Shown here: in pieces, positions 8,571-16,832 of the stretch
Layout of the letters: each line of letters starts with the position of its first letter
How positions within the stretch are numbered: position 1 is the stretch's first letter
The notes under the pieces: generated by a model
The model's database searches: none
What the model was told of the DNA's origin: nothing
The model's input: only the letters and a program-made list of their open reading frames with translations
Origin: JAAFHZ01 sp964247085
GTDB taxonomy: Bacteria > Cyanobacteriota > Cyanobacteriia > Cyanobacteriales > Chamaesiphonaceae
Assembly: GCA_964247085.1 (NCBI GenBank)
Contig: CAXTSX010000001.1
Span: 62,001-126,000, forward strand
Direction: 5' to 3'
Length of the DNA stretch: 64,000 nucleotides
Program-made: the position numbers and the translations under genes

Positions 8571-9554
8571 TTATCCGGCGTGGCCTAGAGCCAACCCGGC
8601 TACCAACATACCAATGACCAAAAACGGCTGGGCACTAGCTTGATATTTCACATCATTTTCCAAAGGATTGCGCAGAAAATACATGTCCTGGAAAGTAATT
8701 TGAGGAATAATCAATAGCAACAAAATTGCTGCGTATAGATTTTGGTGAATTGACATCAGATAGACTGCAATCCCGGCCTGGAAAATATCGATCATCAAAA
8801 CACAAACCCAAGCGGCTTTATCGATCCCAAACATCACCGGGATTGATTTCATGCCAAATCTGGTATCGCCTTCCACACTCTTAAAGTCATTAACTACGGC
8901 AATACCCAGCCCGGCCAAACTATAAAATAGAGTGAGAGCCACAATCGTCCAGTTCAATTCACCAAATAAGGCATGGCCAGCCCACCAGGGTAGAGCGATA
9001 TAACTAGCACCCAGAGCATAGTTACCCAACCAACCATTTTGCTTAAGCTTCAGCGGTGGTGCAGAATAAATATAGGCCACGAAAGATCCGCCTAGAGCCA
9101 AGCAAGTCAATATCGGAAAATCGTGACCAGCCCAGCGGTCTAAGATAAAAGCAATACTGATACCACCGATGAATAACACCCACATTTGCACGATTACTTG
9201 GGGCAGCGAAATCGCTCCAGAGGGAATTGGCCGATAGGGCTCATTCACGGCATCGATGTCTCGATCGTAATACTCGTTTACTGTTTGAGTGTAGCCGGTC
9301 AGAAATGGACCTGACATCAACATACACAACGCTGCTTTCAGCACATTTTCCAGTGACCAGGTGTAGTTACCAGAGGAAGCCGCACCACAGACCACTCCCC
9401 AGATCAAAGGAATCCAGGTGATCGGCTTCATCAGCTGGCGACGAATTGTCCAGATCGAACCACCAGCGGTGGCACCTTTCATTCCTAGAACTTGGCGAGC
9501 AGCAGAGCCGGATTTAGGTTCTTCGGGAGTGGGCGGGTTGCTCATATCAATCAC
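8571..9554 (-). CDS. chlG: chlorophyll a synthase
   Basis: Integral thylakoid prenyltransferase that esterifies chlorophyllide a with phytyl (or geranylgeranyl) diphosphate, the last step of chlorophyll synthesis. The UbiA-family metal/diphosphate motif appears as 'NEYYDRDIDAVNEPYRPIP', with the second Asp-rich motif in 'NDFKSVEGDTRFG'. About eight or nine hydrophobic helices are visible. The 327-aa length matches cyanobacterial ChlG. The soluble N-terminus ('PPTPEEPKSGSAARQVLGM') precedes the first helix; a second ATG lies at codon 4. It is the last gene of a petP - ArsA-like - chlG run, 23 bp after the ArsA-like gene, so the three are probably cotranscribed. Confidence 0.96.
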   Translation of the reverse strand: MIDMSNPPTPEEPKSGSAARQVLGMKGATAGGSIWTIRRQLMKPITWIPLIWGVVCGAASSGNYTWSLENVLKAALCMLMSGPFLTGYTQTVNEYYDRDIDAVNEPYRPIPSGAISLPQVIVQMWVLFIGGISIAFILDRWAGHDFPILTCLALGGSFVAYIYSAPPLKLKQNGWLGNYALGASYIALPWWAGHALFGELNWTIVALTLFYSLAGLGIAVVNDFKSVEGDTRFGMKSIPVMFGIDKAAWVCVLMIDIFQAGIAVYLMSIHQNLYAAILLLLIIPQITFQDMYFLRNPLENDVKYQASAQPFLVIGMLVAGLALGHAG

Positions 9555-9577
9555 AGGAAAATTATGGAAAAGGAGAA

Positions 9578-10648
9578 CTACAGAGAAATAATCAGATAGT
9601 TATTTTGAAATTTGGCACCGGTCACATCCGCTCCGCGCAAGCTAGGGGGCAGTAAAATATTGCGTCGTTGATCGCCAGCATCGATCGTAATCTCCGGACC
9701 AGATTGACTGAGCTTGACTTCTTGCTTGGTAAAACCAGGCAAAAATAGCTTTACCTGCCGATTAGTGACATCAATCTCGATCGGCTTTGGTAAATCAGCC
9801 GCTGGCTGCAAACTGGGCATATTACTTAAATCATCGATCGCACTTACTGGCAAGGGCTGAAAAGATTCTGAAATTGCCGGATCAACGACATTCGTTCGGT
9901 TCACCAGTACCCCAGCAACCACCAAGCCCACTTGCTGAGCCCGACCCCACAGCCACAGGGCTTTTTGGACATCAGCCGACTCGGCACTAGTGACTAAATA
10001 GGCGGCTACCTGCTGCGGATTAGTCATCGCTTTTTGCCCTCGATCAAGCAAGTCAGTAGCTTCTTCGACGGCAGGCATATTCAAGCCCTCCCCTGTCCAA
10101 GCCATATTCAAGACGGTGGCGGCGACGGGCTGCAAAATTGGCATGGTATTCCGCCACAGGTCAGAGGTTTCAATCACCTGCCGAAAACGGCGGACATACC
10201 AACTCAGAGTATCCGGCAACCCAAATGTCCGCAAGGTACTCAAGCCATCGGTACCGTCATATAGAATGACATCATACTGACCGCTACTAAAATATTCTTG
10301 GATGGTATACAAAGCGACTGCCCCATCCATCCCCGGAATGACGGCCATTTCTTGACCGTACACCGCTTGCAATAAGGGAGTGCGCAGATATTTAGCTTCG
10401 AGTTGTTTTACTAAACTCCAAGCTTTTTCTAGCAATTGAGTGGTAGAAAGATTTACTACCGACAAATTGGCACCCACTGTCTGAGGCTGATCTGTTAAAA
10501 CAATTTCACCCCACAGGTGGGCAGTGTAAAAGCCTTGACCAACCCAGAGCACCCGTTGCCCTTGGCTAGCCATTTGACGGGCAGCCGCTACGGAGACGGC
10601 TGTACAACCGACACCGCCCTTGCCTAAAAAGGTGAGAATTTGAGTCAT
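9578..10648 (-). CDS. ArsA/Get3-like ATPase with degenerate Walker A and C-terminal HSP20-like domain
   Basis: 356-aa protein of the ArsA/Get3 P-loop family. The deviant Walker A reads 'GKGGVGCT' (residues 9-16): the signature lysine K10 is kept, but the usual second P-loop lysine is C15. The switch region is 'YDGTDGLSTLRTFGLP' instead of the standard D-T-A-P-T-G-H. Residues from about 285 to the end form a beta-rich ArsA-type HSP20-like domain ('KLFLPGFTKQEVKLS'). Family members are anion-pump ATPases or tail-anchored-protein chaperones, so the annotation 'arsenite ATPase' would mislead. Its position, 2 bp after petP and 23 bp before chlG, suggests a thylakoid assembly role (inference). ATP hydrolysis may be weak or absent. 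Confidence 0.85.
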   Translation of the reverse strand: MTQILTFLGKGGVGCTAVSVAAARQMASQGQRVLWVGQGFYTAHLWGEIVLTDQPQTVGANLSVVNLSTTQLLEKAWSLVKQLEAKYLRTPLLQAVYGQEMAVIPGMDGAVALYTIQEYFSSGQYDVILYDGTDGLSTLRTFGLPDTLSWYVRRFRQVIETSDLWRNTMPILQPVAATVLNMAWTGEGLNMPAVEEATDLLDRGQKAMTNPQQVAAYLVTSAESADVQKALWLWGRAQQVGLVVAGVLVNRTNVVDPAISESFQPLPVSAIDDLSNMPSLQPAADLPKPIEIDVTNRQVKLFLPGFTKQEVKLSQSGPEITIDAGDQRRNILLPPSLRGADVTGAKFQNNYLIISL

Positions 10649-10650
10649 GC

Positions 10651-10845
10651 TTAGCCTTGTACTTTTAACTCGTCCTCGAAGAACCAGGTAGCCGACTGGT
10701 CAGGAAACTCCACCACGGCACCGACACCACTGCCATCTGTCATTTTAAATTCTTTCACTGTACCAATTTGGCCTAATTTACCAACAATGCTGTTCGATAC
10801 TCGATCGCGTAAGCGATACACCTTTACCTGTTGACCGATTTCCAT
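10651..10845 (-). CDS. petP: PetP-like cytochrome b6f-associated small protein (DUF2862)
   Basis: 64-aa cyanobacterial protein beginning 'MEIGQQVKVYRLRDRVS' with the strongly conserved 'MTDGSGVGAVVEF' and 'WFFEDELK' segments. It resembles the DUF2862 family, whose Synechocystis member Ssr2998 was described as PetP, a peripheral SH3-fold subunit on the cytosolic face of cytochrome b6f. It has no membrane helix, which fits a peripheral subunit. It is the first gene of the petP - ArsA-like - chlG run; the next gene starts 2 bp after its stop. My naming rests on remembered family features, not on a search. Confidence 0.72.
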   Translation of the reverse strand: MEIGQQVKVYRLRDRVSNSIVGKLGQIGTVKEFKMTDGSGVGAVVEFPDQSATWFFEDELKVQG

Positions 10846-10917
10846 TATGAGATTATTTATAACTTAATTTTTCTTACCATAGTGTACCGGAATCTTGGCT
10901 CAGCTGAACGCTTCTCT

Positions 10918-10948
10918 CCAAAAATCCTCGCTATTTCAAAATTTTTGG
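10918..10948 (-). terminator. possible terminator after lpxB
   Basis: Read on the minus strand, CCAAAAAT and ATTTTTGG form an 8-bp stem 16 bp past the lpxB stop, with a 15-nt loop. The second arm carries a T5 run. The stem is AT-rich and weak. The same spacer must also hold the petP promoter. Confidence 0.4.
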
Positions 10949-10964
10949 CGAGCAATCTAGGAAG

Positions 10965-12128
10965 TTAGGCTGTTAGCTTGGCGAGAATCTCGGTGGCTAC
11001 TCGATCGCATACTCCTGGTGCTCCAAAAGCTACCCGCATTTCCGCATAGTCGGCCAACATTTTGGTGCGGCGATCGGCATTTTGCAGCAAGGCTAAAGAC
11101 TCAGCCACAATCCGATTGGGGTTAGCTTCTTCCTGGACTAATTCAGTAATGATCGGTTTCATCTCGGCCAAATTGACTGGCGAAATAAAGGGATAAGTCA
11201 CCCGCAAAACATTCCGTGCTAACCAGGCAGTGATCGGACTGAACTTGTAAATTACCATATGGGGCACATTCAATAGCCCTAACTCTAAACTGACCGTGCC
11301 GGATTTGGTAATAGCCAAGTCGGCCGCTGCCAAAACGGCATCGGGCTGATCGGCGACTAAGGTGGCTGCCAACTGATAATGGCTGATTGCTTTTTGAATC
11401 GATTCCCGGTACTCCTCTCGCGATAAGGGTATCCAAAACCGGACTTGGGGTAACTGGGTTTGCAAGCGCTGGGCAGCCTCGAACATGGCTGGCATCAAAT
11501 ACTTCAATTCTTGCCAGCGGGAAGCGGGCACGAGGGCAATGGCAATTTCATCATCCGGAATGCCCAGAGTCTCTCTAGCTGCTACGCGGGTTGGGCAAGT
11601 TGCCATCCGATCGATCAAGGGATGACCCACAAATTTAGCATTGCCGCCTTTGGCTGCAAAGAAAGTTGCTTCGGCTGGAAACACCGCAAAGATTTGATCG
11701 GTAAAACCAATAATCGCTTGGGTGTCTTTGTCGCTGAAGGCATAGACCCATTGCTGGGGGGCAATATAGTAAAAAACCGGAATATTGGGAAAGGCCTGCT
11801 TCACAAACTTCCCAATCACCATATTCGGTGTCATGTAATCAATCAGAATGATCGCATCGGGGGGATTTAGTTGTAAATACTGCTTCGCTTGGCGTTGCAC
11901 TTTAACCGTTGGCCCCACAAAAGCTAAAGCTTCGACAATGCCCATCGATCCAATGCCGGTGGTGTTACCTAGCAGCTTGGCACCAGCCGCCGCCATTTTG
12001 TCTCCACCCAAGGCGACAATTTCGATTTCGATATTCTTTTGTTGAGCAGTTTGATAAAGAGCTGTCACCAGCAAAGAACCCTGCAAGTCACCGGACACTT
12101 CTCCGGTGCTAATAAAAATTCTTTTCAT
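10965..12128 (-). CDS. lpxB: lipid-A-disaccharide synthase
   Basis: GT19 glycosyltransferase that joins UDP-2,3-diacyl-GlcN and lipid X to form the tetraacyl disaccharide of lipid A; peripheral on the inner face of the cytoplasmic membrane. The 387-aa protein starts with the family signature 'IFISTGEVSGDLQGS', and has 'LIDYMTPN', 'FYYIAPQQWVYAF' and the donor-site region 'LAITKSGTVSLELGLL'. Length is normal. The ATG overlaps the lpxA stop by 4 bp (ATGA), so translation is coupled to lpxA. It closes the lpxC-fabZ-lpxA-lpxB run and is followed by a weak terminator-like hairpin. Confidence 0.95.
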   Translation of the reverse strand: MKRIFISTGEVSGDLQGSLLVTALYQTAQQKNIEIEIVALGGDKMAAAGAKLLGNTTGIGSMGIVEALAFVGPTVKVQRQAKQYLQLNPPDAIILIDYMTPNMVIGKFVKQAFPNIPVFYYIAPQQWVYAFSDKDTQAIIGFTDQIFAVFPAEATFFAAKGGNAKFVGHPLIDRMATCPTRVAARETLGIPDDEIAIALVPASRWQELKYLMPAMFEAAQRLQTQLPQVRFWIPLSREEYRESIQKAISHYQLAATLVADQPDAVLAAADLAITKSGTVSLELGLLNVPHMVIYKFSPITAWLARNVLRVTYPFISPVNLAEMKPIITELVQEEANPNRIVAESLALLQNADRRTKMLADYAEMRVAFGAPGVCDRVATEILAKLTA

Positions 12129-12982
12129 GACTCCGCATCCCGGCGATCGCGCGATCGACCAGGGATGGGACCACGTCGAGGTGGTTGGCTAGAATCTTGC
12201 AAAAACTCATGTAGGTTTTTAACCTGTTCGGTCATGGCACTACTGCCCACAGCCGCCAAGGCATCTTGAAGATTATGGTTAGAGCTATAAATAATGCGAT
12301 AAGCCTCTTTCATGGCGTTTAATTCGACATTGCTAAACTTCGATCGCTTCATCCCCACTAGGTTTAAAGATCTAACTCGCGCTGGATTGCCTTCCACAAT
12401 AGTGTACGGTGGCACATCTCGTTGCACTCTGGTCATGCCGGCCACCATGGCCAGCCGCCCAATCCGCACAAATTGATGGACTCCCAGTACCCCGCTGAGT
12501 ACAGCACCTGATTCAATATAGACATCCCCCGCCAGCGAAGTGGCATTGGCAATCTTCACCTCATCTTCCAAGATGCAATTGTGGGCGACATGCACATAGG
12601 CCATTAATAAATTGTGATTACCAATAATCGTAGATTCACCATCACCAGTGGCGCGATTGATGGTGACGTATTCTCGAATCCGGTTATGGTCGCCAATCTT
12701 CACCCAGGTATCGCCGCCATCATATTTTAGGTCTTGGCTATCCAAACCAATGGCCGCTCCTGGAAAAATTTGGTTGCCCACCCCAATCTCGGTGGGGCCT
12801 TCAATAATGGCATGGGCACCCACCGAAGTATTCGCGCCAATTTTTACTCGATCGCCAATTACTACAAATGGCCCAATTTTGACAGTCGGGTCAATTTCGG
12901 CTCCGGGATCGATGATTGCTGTAGGGTGAATCAGCCTTGTCAAATTTGCTACTCCAAGCATCTGCATCAGTTGACCCAACAT
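12125..12982 (-). CDS. lpxA: UDP-N-acetylglucosamine acyltransferase
   Basis: First step of lipid A synthesis: transfer of a 3-hydroxyacyl group from ACP to UDP-GlcNAc. A left-handed parallel beta-helix is evident from the hexapeptide repeats starting at 'IHPTAIIDPGAEIDPTVKI'; the catalytic His is in 'HVAHNCILED'. The C-terminal helices end with an Arg-rich tail ('RRGPIPGRSRDRRD') that is unusual. I chose the ATG at 12982 (about 285 aa). An upstream in-frame TTG at 13036 has a GGAGGT 12 nt before it and would give 303 aa, and a further ATG lies at 12961, right before the helix. The gene lies between fabZ and lpxB in one operon. Confidence 0.93.
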   Translation of the reverse strand: MLGQLMQMLGVANLTRLIHPTAIIDPGAEIDPTVKIGPFVVIGDRVKIGANTSVGAHAIIEGPTEIGVGNQIFPGAAIGLDSQDLKYDGGDTWVKIGDHNRIREYVTINRATGDGESTIIGNHNLLMAYVHVAHNCILEDEVKIANATSLAGDVYIESGAVLSGVLGVHQFVRIGRLAMVAGMTRVQRDVPPYTIVEGNPARVRSLNLVGMKRSKFSNVELNAMKEAYRIIYSSNHNLQDALAAVGSSAMTEQVKNLHEFLQDSSQPPRRGPIPGRSRDRRDAES

Positions 12983-13044
12983 TTTATGAACGACATAGAA
13001 CCAGATGACCCAGTTGCTATCAATATTGTTCACCAAATATTGGT

Positions 13045-13563
13045 TCAGACCTCCACTAGTGAAAACATTAGTTCCCCATCAGCAGCCACTTTGCCATCAA
13101 CTTCAGCCCGAGCCTTCATTGTAGCAATCCGGCCTCGCTTGAAGGATAACAATTGCACCGTCATGACTAGCTGATCACCAGGCACGACTTGCCGCCGAAA
13201 CCGCACACCATCAATACCCATAAACACAAATAGCCAGCGTCGATCAGTAGGTAAGCTGGTATATTCCGGCAAATTAGTTAATACAATGCCGCCCACCTGA
13301 GCCATCGCTTCCACAATCAACACCCCTGGCATGAGGGGGAAATCCGGAAAATGCCCTTGAAAAAACTGTTCGTTAAAAGTCACATTCTTGATCCCGACCG
13401 CCTGTTCACCTGGTACAAAGTCGATAATTTTATCGACTAAGGCAAAGGGATAGCGGTGCGGAATCAGGGCGTGAATTTCTTGCAAATTAAACGTTTTTTT
13501 AACCGCAACTTCTGGTTGATCAACGGCAGGTTCAAGATGGACAGACAGGGTGGGATTCATCAA
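13045..13563 (-). CDS. fabZ: 3-hydroxyacyl-[ACP] dehydratase
   Basis: Hot-dog-fold dehydratase of type II fatty acid synthesis, removing water from 3-hydroxyacyl-ACP. The family start 'IHALIPHRYPFALVDKI' appears after a ~25-residue N-terminal extension. The active-site His and Glu are in 'GHFPDFPLMPG' and 'IVEAMAQVGG'. Length is 172 aa, slightly longer than E. coli FabZ because of the extension. It lies 24 bp after lpxC and just before lpxA; in this position it shares the 3-hydroxyacyl-ACP pool with LpxA. A second ATG directly follows the first. Confidence 0.95.
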   Translation of the reverse strand: MMNPTLSVHLEPAVDQPEVAVKKTFNLQEIHALIPHRYPFALVDKIIDFVPGEQAVGIKNVTFNEQFFQGHFPDFPLMPGVLIVEAMAQVGGIVLTNLPEYTSLPTDRRWLFVFMGIDGVRFRRQVVPGDQLVMTVQLLSFKRGRIATMKARAEVDGKVAADGELMFSLVEV

Positions 13564-13587
13564 CAGATAATTGTAAAAATAGGTGAA

Positions 13588-14430
13588 CTAAAATCCGGTG
13601 CTATGGAGATGCTGTGCTAACTTAGTGTGTAAATCGTGGCTAGCTTTATAGGCGATAAAGTGAGCTTGGGGAAATGAACCAAGTAAACTGAGATCACCAA
13701 TCAAGTCTAATAGTTTATGACGGACTGGCTCATTTGGAAACCGCAACGGCGGATTCAGCCATTTATCTTGGTCGCAAACCAGAGCGTTATCGAGGCTACC
13801 GCCCTTAATTAAACCAGCTTGGCGCAATTGTTCAATTTGGTGGGCTAATCCAAAAGTCCGTGCTGGGGCGATCGCACTGGCAAAGCTCTCTTGGCCTGGC
13901 TGCCAGCTGTGCCACTGGTTACCGATCGGCTTCAGGTCAAAATCAATTCCGTAGGTGAATCTTAATTCTGGGGAGGGCAAAGCAGCCACAAACTGGTCGC
14001 CTTGATGCAACCAGATGGCCTCAGTGACTGCTCGACCGGTCTTAATATCAGCACTGCTCCATCCTGCTGCTAGAATCGCCTCTACCCACAACTGCGCTGA
14101 GCCATCTAATAAGGGGACTTCCGCACCGTCAATTTCAATGTAGGCATCATCGATACCGAGAGCAGCCAGACTAGCTAAGAGATGCTCAACGGTGCGGACA
14201 GTTGCGTTACCCGCTTTTAGTTCTGTCGAAAGAGTGGTGGTATTAACCGCTGCAACTTGAGCCGGAATGAGTGGCTGATCTGGTAAATCGACCCGTCGAA
14301 AACAACGACCAGTCCCAGCTGGCGCAGGCAGAATCCGCACACTCGTTTGCATCCCGGAGTGCAAACCAATGCCATTTAATTCGATAGCAGCACCAGTTTT
14401 GCTAGCGCTGATCTTTACTTCGTTAGACAT
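13588..14430 (-). CDS. lpxC: UDP-3-O-acyl-N-acetylglucosamine deacetylase
   Basis: Zinc amidase that commits the pathway to lipid A. The 280-aa protein has the first zinc ligand in 'VEHLLASLAALGIDDAYIE', 'GSLDNALV', and the second His/Asp zinc pair in 'NEPVRHKLLDLIGDLSLLG'. The N-terminal 'GIGLHSGMQTSVRILPA' is typical. Length is a little shorter than the E. coli enzyme (305 aa), as in other cyanobacteria. It is the first gene after bamA on the minus strand, separated by 121 bp that hold a strong terminator-like hairpin, so it probably starts its own lpxC-fabZ-lpxA-lpxB transcript. Confidence 0.95.
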   Translation of the reverse strand: MSNEVKISASKTGAAIELNGIGLHSGMQTSVRILPAPAGTGRCFRRVDLPDQPLIPAQVAAVNTTTLSTELKAGNATVRTVEHLLASLAALGIDDAYIEIDGAEVPLLDGSAQLWVEAILAAGWSSADIKTGRAVTEAIWLHQGDQFVAALPSPELRFTYGIDFDLKPIGNQWHSWQPGQESFASAIAPARTFGLAHQIEQLRQAGLIKGGSLDNALVCDQDKWLNPPLRFPNEPVRHKLLDLIGDLSLLGSFPQAHFIAYKASHDLHTKLAQHLHSTGF

Positions 14431-14488
14431 ATACCTCGTCTGAGCGACTAGTCTTGTTGAGGATCATCGGTACTTATTATCAGCCAAA

Positions 14489-14514
14489 AGGGGTGTTCGA
14501 TCGCGAACACCCCT
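14489..14514 (-). terminator. intrinsic terminator after bamA
   Basis: Read on the minus strand: AGGGGTGTTCG, a 4-nt loop CGAT, then CGAACACCCCT, followed by TTTTGG. The 11-bp stem is perfect and GC-rich and lies 38 bp past the bamA stop. It should separate bamA from the lpx operon. The loop contains the common cyanobacterial CGATCG core. Confidence 0.75.
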
Positions 14515-14551
14515 CGGTGATTTTAGCAATTAGTTAAGATGGCTAACCAAT

Positions 14552-16684
14552 TTAGAATCTTTCCGCAATCCCAAACTGAATGCGGCTCTCACCCTTATCA
14601 TTCAGACCAAAGTCTAAACGTAAAGGACCAAGCGGCGAGTTGACTCTTACCCCTGCACCATAACCAAAACCACTGCCGGGCTTGCCCCGGGTGGCCGCTG
14701 GGTTACCAGGGACATCGATACCGGTACCTAAATCAGTACCGTAGTCGGCGAACAAAGTGCCTCCCACGATCGAGAAAATCGGGAAGCGGTACTCCGCAGT
14801 GGCCTGTAAGAAACTTTTACCAGAACCTACGGCACCGTCATCATAGCCGCGCACGGAGGTCACCCCACCTAAACTAAAGGCTTCATAGGGTGGAATATCG
14901 CCCAGTACGGTCCCACCTTGGACATTAAAGACGAACGCCTGTGAGCCTTTATCGAGGTTGATCAAACTGACTGGCATATATTGGGTGAAACTACCCCGTA
15001 AGCGAGTGAGATTGACGTTGGCCGCTCCGATCGGAATCGATTTATCCAAACCAATCCGGAAGAGTGAACCTTGGGTCGGATCGGTCACACTATTGCGTAA
15101 ATCTTGACTCAGACCCAGCTGAACTAGCAGTAAATCATCTTGGCCAGTCTTGCTAAAGCTTAAATCGTTGCCGGCGCTATCTTTGAGAGCTGTAGCACCA
15201 TCTTTATCTTGAATAGCGACTTTTTGGTACTGTAAGCCTGCCGTAGCACGCCAACCACCATCGCTATAAGGATCACCGCTTAAGGGTCTGGAAAAGGTAA
15301 TACCACCACCAGAGCGCACCACTCTGGGTACCTGTTTGTCAGTATCAGGTGGATTAGGAGAAGGTAGAAAAGTACCATTGGGACCGCCATCGAAGATCAA
15401 GGATTGCGATCGACGTTGAAATAAGTTGACGGTATAAGAAGTCCGGTTGGGATCACCAGCAATCCAAGGATCGGTAAAGTTGGCATCAAATAACAGTTCT
15501 CTAGTACCAAGCTGCACTTCACCACCAATTTTTTGGGCATTACCGCCCAAATTTTGCTCTTGATAACTTAAGGAACCAAACAGACCATTGGAAGAACTTA
15601 CCCCCCCACCAGCAACGATCGATCCAGTCTTACGTTCAATTACGCTGATCTGTAACACTACTTTACTAGGATCGTCTTTGCCTGGAGCAAACTTTAAACC
15701 TAAATCTTCAAATAGCCCCAAAGCATAGATCCGCTGCAAGTCTTTTTGGATTGTTTTCCGGTTATAGACCTTGCCTGCTTTGGACTCAGCTTCGCGGGTA
15801 ATAATAAATTCGCGGGTGGCCCCCACAATTGGTTTACCCTTATCATCTACGGCCTTGCGCTCTTTGTTTAAGAATTCGACCTGCACTTCTTCGATAACCC
15901 CTTCAGCCACAGTCAAGGTCACATTGCCATCGGCAGTCATATTCTCAACATTGACGACCTGAGCCAGCTCATAGCCTCTATCTTTGTAGAGCTGATTGAG
16001 TTTCTTCACCCCTTCTTGCAAGTCGGCAGCGTTCAGGGTTTGACCGTACTGACCTTTAAATAGCTCATCCAGTTCTGCTTGGGGAATAACCGAAGATGTT
16101 CCGGCTGGCAAGGTTTGAATATTAATCTTGCGCAATGTACCAAAGGTGGAAACCAAATAAGTGAGCTTGACACCTTTTCCGGATTGCTGTGGTTGTACCT
16201 TGATTGATTCAAAGGCTCCCAGGGCTTGGATGGCATTGACATCTTGTTGCAGTTGCTCGCTGGTAGCGGCTTGACCAACCTTAGAAGTGATGACTTGTAA
16301 GATTTTGGCTCTCATCTCTGGGGAAAGTTGGCCGTTAGCCGACTGCACATCGATGTCAGTAATTAGTACCTTTTTACCCTCAGGAGCGGTCTGCTCGGAG
16401 GAGGAGTCGGGGTTCAGGCTCGGACTATTGTTAGTGGAAGGTGGCACCTTCTTAACTGGTGGTCTTTTGACTTTGACTTTAGATTTTTTGAGGGTCTGCC
16501 GAGCTACCAATGGTTGTTTCAACTGCGTTGCCGGTTGATTGGCCATGACAACAGCGTTTAAGTCTATCTTGGTCGCACTGGTGGCTAGCTCTGCTGCATG
16601 GGTTTCAGCAGCTGCTACGGCTGAGTTGATCTGGCCAGCAGAGGCCAATATCCCGACAAAGATTAGTTTGGAATACAGTTTCAT
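14552..16684 (-). CDS. bamA: outer membrane assembly protein BamA/Omp85
   Basis: Outer-membrane beta-barrel assembly factor. The 710-aa precursor has an N-terminal signal peptide ('LIFVGILASAGQINSAVAAA'), a Pro/Lys/Ser-rich linker, then POTRA repeats from about residue 105 to 345 ('VLITDIDVQSANGQL', 'YGQTLNAADLQEGVKKL', 'VYNRKTIQKDLQRIYALG'), consistent with the three-POTRA pattern of cyanobacterial Omp85. The C-terminal half is a 16-strand-type barrel with the family motif region 'EAFSLGGVTSVRGYDDG', and the chain ends in aromatic Phe ('IQFGIAERF'), the usual barrel signal. It lies just upstream of the lpx genes, as in many cyanobacteria, grouping protein and LPS export functions. Confidence 0.95.
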   Translation of the reverse strand: MKLYSKLIFVGILASAGQINSAVAAAETHAAELATSATKIDLNAVVMANQPATQLKQPLVARQTLKKSKVKVKRPPVKKVPPSTNNSPSLNPDSSSEQTAPEGKKVLITDIDVQSANGQLSPEMRAKILQVITSKVGQAATSEQLQQDVNAIQALGAFESIKVQPQQSGKGVKLTYLVSTFGTLRKINIQTLPAGTSSVIPQAELDELFKGQYGQTLNAADLQEGVKKLNQLYKDRGYELAQVVNVENMTADGNVTLTVAEGVIEEVQVEFLNKERKAVDDKGKPIVGATREFIITREAESKAGKVYNRKTIQKDLQRIYALGLFEDLGLKFAPGKDDPSKVVLQISVIERKTGSIVAGGGVSSSNGLFGSLSYQEQNLGGNAQKIGGEVQLGTRELLFDANFTDPWIAGDPNRTSYTVNLFQRRSQSLIFDGGPNGTFLPSPNPPDTDKQVPRVVRSGGGITFSRPLSGDPYSDGGWRATAGLQYQKVAIQDKDGATALKDSAGNDLSFSKTGQDDLLLVQLGLSQDLRNSVTDPTQGSLFRIGLDKSIPIGAANVNLTRLRGSFTQYMPVSLINLDKGSQAFVFNVQGGTVLGDIPPYEAFSLGGVTSVRGYDDGAVGSGKSFLQATAEYRFPIFSIVGGTLFADYGTDLGTGIDVPGNPAATRGKPGSGFGYGAGVRVNSPLGPLRLDFGLNDKGESRIQFGIAERF

Positions 16685-16832
16685 GACTTCGGTAAACTCG
16701 ACGTGGGCATTGCAATTGGAATTAATCCATTAAGGCACTAGACCTTAGGATAGTCGATCGTGTTCCGATCAAGCTATGGGTGATACATTTTTGGAGCCGG
16801 AAAAATGCTACCAAAAATAATCATTGAATTTT

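Noticed and set aside
10965..16684. bamA-lpx gene cluster as a novel system
   Set aside because: The gene set and order (bamA, lpxC, fabZ, lpxA, lpxB with purC nearby) is a familiar envelope cluster of cyanobacteria; nothing is missing or added.
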